Below the pieces are notes generated by a model. The model ran no database searches and had not been told where the DNA came from. It worked only from the letters and a program-made list of their open reading frames with translations. Position numbers and translations under genes: made by a program. A stretch of 64,000 bases of DNA from Solirubrobacter sp963792915 (GTDB lineage: Bacteria > Actinomycetota > Thermoleophilia > Solirubrobacterales > Solirubrobacteraceae): assembly GCA_963792915.1 (NCBI GenBank), contig CAWBYD010000004.1, positions 124,001 to 188,000 of the forward strand, written 5' to 3'. Positions 60,692 to 64,000 of the stretch are shown piece by piece. Numbering within the stretch: position 1 is the first letter of the stretch; each line of letters opens with the position of its first letter.

Positions 60692-61567
60692 GTGCTGCTG
60701 CTGACTGGAGCGACCGGACTGCTGGGCGAGGCCGTGGTCCGACGACTGACGGCGAGGGGAACTCCCGTCCGCTGCCTGGTGCGCGATCCGCGGCGCCTCG
60801 GCGGGCAGCGCGTGCGCGTGCAGCTGGCGATCGGCGACCTCGCCGATCCCGCGAGCTGGCGCAACGCGCTGCGCGGGGTGGATACCGTCGTGCACCTGGC
60901 CGGCAGCTCGCGCGACCAGCCCCGCGGGACGGTCGAGGAGCTCAACGGGCTGGCGGCGTTCCGGCTGCTGCGGGCCGCCGAGCGCGTGGGCGCGCGCCAC
61001 TTCCTGTGGACGATGCCGCTCGGCGCCACGCCGCATCACCCCATGCGCCTGCATCGCGCGAAGGCGCTCGCCGCGGTCGCGGTGGCGGACGCGCCGCTTC
61101 CCACCACCACGCTTGCCCACTCGCTGCTCTATGCGCCCGGCGACCGGCACCTGCGCTGGCTGGAGCGGCTCGGGTACCTGCCCGCGGTCCCCCTGGTGGG
61201 GCGCGGAGTGGCGCGCACGCAGCCGCTGTGGGCCGAGGACGCGGCCGATTGCGTGCTGGCCGCGCTCGCCCGCCCGCCGGCCGAGCACGCCCGCTACGAG
61301 CTCGCCGGCCCGCAGACGCTGACCCAGCGCCAGTTCGTACGGCTCGTGCTCGCCGCGTCGGGCCGCCGCCGCCGCGCCATGCCGCTCCCGCTGGCCGGCC
61401 TGCGCGCCGCGCTCGGCGCCGAGGAGGCGCTCACCGGGCCGGCAGCGCTCGTCACCTGGGACGACGCCCAGCTGCTCGCCGTGGAGATGCTCGCCGAGCG
61501 CGGCACCGCGGACGCGGAGGCGCTCGGCGTGCGCCCGCGCGCGCCCGCCGACGTGCTGAGCGCCTGA
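60692..61567 (+). CDS. NAD(P)-binding SDR/NmrA-like protein
   Basis: 291 residues with the atypical SDR start LLLTGATGLLGEAVVRRL (TGATGxxG), IGDLADPASWRNALRGVDTV, VVHLAGSSRDQ and ELAGPQTLTQRQFVRLVLAA. The catalytic YxxxK is not present, so it is of the NmrA/NDUFA9-like binding type used in redox sensing or quinone-linked assembly. GTG 60692 is directly behind the repeat array. Followed 3 bp later by a LysR gene, so an operon is likely. Confidence 0.85.
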   Translation: MLLLTGATGLLGEAVVRRLTARGTPVRCLVRDPRRLGGQRVRVQLAIGDLADPASWRNALRGVDTVVHLAGSSRDQPRGTVEELNGLAAFRLLRAAERVGARHFLWTMPLGATPHHPMRLHRAKALAAVAVADAPLPTTTLAHSLLYAPGDRHLRWLERLGYLPAVPLVGRGVARTQPLWAEDAADCVLAALARPPAEHARYELAGPQTLTQRQFVRLVLAASGRRRRAMPLPLAGLRAALGAEEALTGPAALVTWDDAQLLAVEMLAERGTADAEALGVRPRAPADVLSA

Positions 61568-61570
61568 CCG

Positions 61571-62479
61571 ATGGTGGAGCTGCGCCGCCTGCGGTACTTC
61601 CTGGCCGTCGCGAGCGAGCGCAACTTCACCCGCGCGGCCGAGCGGCTCCACGTCGCCCAGCCGGCGCTCAGCCGCCAGGTGCGCCTGCTCGAGCAGGAGC
61701 TCGGGGTCGAGCTCATGCGCCGCACCACCCACACGTTCGAGCTCACCGACGCGGGCCGGTTCCTGCTCGCGCGCGGGACCGAGCTCGTCGACGAGGCCGA
61801 CGCGCTGGAACGGTCGCTGCGCGCGTTCGGCGCCGGCGAGCGCGGGCGGGTGGTGGTCGCCTACGGAACGAGCGCCGGCTACGACACCGCGCCGCGGCTG
61901 TTGCGGGCGCTCGCCGAGCGGCTGCCGGAGCTCGAATTGGCGACCCGCGTGACGTCGGTGCACGAGATCGTCGCGGGGATCGGCGACCGCTCGATCGACG
62001 TCGGGCTCGTGCGCTGCCCGCCGGAGGTCCGAGGCGTCGAGTCACGGCTGCTGCGGCTCGAGGCGCAGGGCGTGCTCGTCCGCCGCGATCACCGGCTCGT
62101 CGCGGCCGCTCACGCGCGGCTGGACGAGCTGGGCGACGAGCCGGTGCTGCTGCATCCGCGCGAGGCCAACCCGGGTCACTACGACGCGGTCCTGGCGCTG
62201 CTACGCGAGGCCGGCGGCGCGGCGCGCGTCGAGCTGCGCGAGCTCAGCTTCGACGTCGCCCACACACCCGTCCACGAGGGCCGGGCGGTGGCGATCGTCG
62301 GCGAGTCCACGCTCGCCGGGCTGCCGGCCGGGCTGGCATGGCTGCCACTGGCGCCGCCGGCCGCGCTCGCCGTGCGGCTGCTCGCGCGCAAGCTCGACCG
62401 CGCCCCGCCCGTCGGCCGCCTGCTGGCCGCGGCCGAGGACGTCGCCGACGAGCTCGGCTGGCGCGAGTGGCCGCGCTAA
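61571..62479 (+). CDS. LysR-family transcriptional regulator
   Basis: 302 residues. N-terminal winged helix-turn-helix (ELRRLRYFLAVASERNFTRA, LHVAQPALSRQVRLLEQELG) and a C-terminal periplasmic-binding-like effector domain (GRVVVAYGTSAGYDTAPRL, SIDVGLVRCPPEVRGVESR). It follows the SDR gene by 3 bp and faces the AhpD-like gene with a 4-bp overlap; either may be a target. Effector unknown. Confidence 0.93.
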   Translation: MVELRRLRYFLAVASERNFTRAAERLHVAQPALSRQVRLLEQELGVELMRRTTHTFELTDAGRFLLARGTELVDEADALERSLRAFGAGERGRVVVAYGTSAGYDTAPRLLRALAERLPELELATRVTSVHEIVAGIGDRSIDVGLVRCPPEVRGVESRLLRLEAQGVLVRRDHRLVAAAHARLDELGDEPVLLHPREANPGHYDAVLALLREAGGAARVELRELSFDVAHTPVHEGRAVAIVGESTLAGLPAGLAWLPLAPPAALAVRLLARKLDRAPPVGRLLAAAEDVADELGWREWPR

Positions 62480-62937
62480 TGCGAGGCCCGGTAGTGGCCG
62501 GGCTCGGCCCGGCTCGCGATCATGAGCCGGTTCCACGCGTTGATCGCCGTGATGGCGAACACGAGCTGGGCCAGCTCCTCGGCGTCGAACGCCGCGGCCG
62601 CCGCCTCCCACACCGGATCGGGAACGTGCCCGCCGGCGATCAGCGTCATCGCCTCGCACAGCTCGAGCGCCACGCGCTCGCGCTCGTCGTAGAGCGCGCT
62701 CTCGCGCCAGGCGTCGAGCAGGTAGAGCCGCTCCTCGCGCTCGCCGCCGGCGCGCGCGTCCTTCCAGTGCATGTCGATGCAGAACGCGCAGCCGTTGAGC
62801 TGCGAGGCGCGCACCTTGACCAGCTCCTCGACCACGGAATCGAGTTCGATCGACGCTTCGAGCCGGTACATCGCCGTGAACGGCTTCGGCGCCTGCTCGG
62901 CGAGCTGGATCCTTCCGGCCGGAATGGTCGTGCTCAT
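62476..62937 (-). CDS. Carboxymuconolactone decarboxylase/AhpD-like protein
   Basis: 153 residues with the alkylhydroperoxidase core LVKVRASQLNGCAFCIDMHW followed by KDAR, that is the CxxC-x3-H redox motif of AhpD-type proteins, and ELCEAMTLIAGGHVPDPVW. Such proteins reduce peroxides or partner peroxiredoxins. ATG 62937 was chosen over 63000 because the N-terminus then matches the family (TTIPAGRIQLAEQAPKPF). Confidence 0.9.
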   Translation of the reverse strand: MSTTIPAGRIQLAEQAPKPFTAMYRLEASIELDSVVEELVKVRASQLNGCAFCIDMHWKDARAGGEREERLYLLDAWRESALYDERERVALELCEAMTLIAGGHVPDPVWEAAAAAFDAEELAQLVFAITAINAWNRLMIASRAEPGHYRASH

Positions 62938-63101
62938 GTCGGGCCTCCTGTGTCGCGGGACATCACGATCAGGACGCGGCGGGTGCGCTGGATGTGACAC
63001 GGGTGCTCATGCCGAGTCGCGCTCAAGACAGCCCGATCCGGTCTTTCACGGCACGGGCCCGGCGCCGTAGCGTCGATGGCACCCGACCCCGGAGGTATGC
63101 C

Positions 63102-63506
63102 ATGCCGACCGCCACCGACTCAAAGACCGTGCTCGAGCGCTACGTCGCGGCCATCCAGTCCCGCGACGCGGCCGCGATCCGCGAGTCCTTCGCCGAGCAC
63201 GCCGTCTGGCGGCTCGACGGGGAGCTGCCGATCTCCGGGACCTGGGAGGGGCGCGACGCGATCGTGGACGAGTTCCTCGCGACCGCGATGCGCTACTACG
63301 AGCCCGGCTCGGTCAGCATCGAGATCACCAGCCTGATCGCCGAGGGCGAGCAGGTCGTGATGGAGTGGACGAGCCGCGCCCGCACCACCGGCGGCAAGCC
63401 GTACGAGAACCGCTGCATCGCCACGTTCACCGTGCGCGACGGGCAGATCGAGGCCGTGAGCGAGTACATGGACACGCTCTACGCGTACCGAACGGCGTTC
63501 TCTTAA
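63102..63506 (+). CDS. SnoaL-like/ketosteroid isomerase-fold protein
   Basis: 134 residues of the NTF2-like cone fold: LERYVAAIQSRDAAAIRESF, HAVWRLDGELPISGTWEGRD, EGEQVVMEWTSRARTTGGKP and CIATFTVRDGQIEAVSEYMD. Members are isomerases, hydrolases or binding proteins; no catalytic pair can be named. The ribosome site GGAGGT is 5 nt before ATG 63102. The stop overlaps the convergent amidase stop. Confidence 0.88.
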   Translation: MPTATDSKTVLERYVAAIQSRDAAAIRESFAEHAVWRLDGELPISGTWEGRDAIVDEFLATAMRYYEPGSVSIEITSLIAEGEQVVMEWTSRARTTGGKPYENRCIATFTVRDGQIEAVSEYMDTLYAYRTAFS

Positions 63507-64000
63507 GTGGTCGGACGGTGATGCGCCCAGGGGTGCGCGGTCTCGAGCTGCGCGGCGATCTGCAGCAGCGTGTCCTCGCACAGCGGCTTGCCGGCGAGCT
63601 GCACGCCCGTCGGCAGGCCGTCGGCGCCGAATCCCACCGGGACCGAGATCGCCGGCTGCCCGGTGATGTTGAACAGCGACGTATAGGGCGTGAAGTTGCC
63701 CGAGCGTGCGAGGTCGGCCAGCGGGTTCTCGCCGAGCCCGTTGCACTCGCCGACGGGCAGCGGCCGTTCGGCCAGCGCCGGCGTGAGGAGAAGGTCGTAG
63801 TCGGCGAAGAACGCCACGATGCCGCGGGCCAGCGCCTGCATCTGGGCGACGGCGCCGAGGTAGGCGATCGACGGCGTGGCGACGGCCCGCTCCCACAGCG
63901 CGCGCGAGAGCGGCTCGATCTCGCCATCCTCGGGGTCACGGCCTGCGAGCCGGGTACCGAAGTCGATGCCCAGCGCCACTGCGGGCCCGAACGCGGAGAT
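63503..64000 (-). CDS. Amidase signature family, C-terminal part (5' end outside window)
   Basis: The visible 165 residues are the C-terminal region of an amidase-signature hydrolase: YDLLLTPALAERPLPVGE, then FTPYTSLFNITGQPAISVPV and GLPTGVQLAGKPLCEDTLLQ, ending LETAHPWAHHRP. The Ser-Ser-Lys catalytic core lies upstream beyond the window edge. It hydrolyses an amide such as a carboxamide or acyl-tRNA type bond; GatA is unlikely because the tail differs. Confidence 0.9.
   Translation of the reverse strand: MSAFGPAVALGIDFGTRLAGRDPEDGEIEPLSRALWERAVATPSIAYLGAVAQMQALARGIVAFFADYDLLLTPALAERPLPVGECNGLGENPLADLARSGNFTPYTSLFNITGQPAISVPVGFGADGLPTGVQLAGKPLCEDTLLQIAAQLETAHPWAHHRPTT

Noticed and set aside
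60487..62997. An 836-codon plus-strand frame through the repeat array and LysR gene
   Set aside because: Low-complexity Arg/Ala translation; SDR and LysR proteins are clearly encoded in other frames.

Overview
This is a 64 kb window of a very GC-rich bacterial chromosome. The gene content points to an actinobacterium, most likely class Thermoleophilia (Solirubrobacter/Conexibacter relatives). Supporting features are a 7Fe-type ferredoxin, a DUF2342-type zinc metalloprotease, PolX with a PHP domain, a DasR-type operator, and many leaderless ATG/GTG/TTG starts that lie 6-10 nt behind a TANNNT -10 element. The lineage is an inference from this content, not a database result. Most genes are ordinary housekeeping or accessory genes, packed tightly with many 1-4 nt start/stop overlaps.

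Layout: 0-5 kb holds the 3' part of ileS and a quinone/electrophile-resistance pair (MhqO-like dioxygenase, MhqD-like hydrolase) behind a promoter with two inverted repeats. 4.7-10.6 kb holds a broken SARP-type regulator, an FAD oxidase, a GAF-LuxR regulator and thioredoxin. 10.7-19.1 kb holds a SpoIIM-like membrane protein, a polyprenol-mannose synthase-like enzyme, PolX, a GT4 enzyme, an ACT-RidA fusion, trehalose-phosphatase, a cupin, MscL and a secreted S1 protease. 19-33 kb holds a hydroxyacid dehydrogenase, ABC-F, an ABM protein, GT2, a ruined Ig-repeat gene, a beta-propeller/RTX protein, a GT39 enzyme, membrane and adhesin-like proteins, and an overlapping esterase-esterase-ATP-grasp operon.

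33-40.5 kb is one leftward block: an EfeU-EfeO fusion (interrupted by +1), a second FTR1 permease, a large Ser/Thr kinase-AAA-TPR regulator and a secreted protein. 40.6-43.6 kb carries the most unusual locus: a small helical adaptor overlapping a STAND/NB-ARC-like NTPase. The NTPase is anchored in the membrane and carries an outside Ig-like domain plus five calcium-type 36-residue repeats. The two proteins share a short motif at their facing ends. This is the best candidate for an undescribed sensing/conflict system.

44-54 kb holds a TsaC-like protein, an epimerase, a YhaM-like exoribonuclease, a PAC2 protein, a UvrD-like helicase-nuclease interrupted in frame by a repeat element, an IMPase, and a nagA-SIS amino-sugar operon under a near-perfect DasR box. 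54-64 kb holds a metalloprotease, a basic helical protein behind LexA-type boxes, a two-component system with a second regulator, Mrp/ApbC, ferredoxin, an SDR, LysR, AhpD-like and SnoaL-like proteins, and the C-terminal part of an amidase.

Genome-scale patterns: two foldback elements of about 168 bp lie exactly between convergent stop codons. Two dispersed palindromic repeat families are present, one of them also inside a gene. Three strong cases (and a fourth weaker one) show divergent genes sharing one symmetric -10 element. Every frameshift whose lesion could be pinpointed is a single-base duplication, which suggests assembly error or recent slippage.
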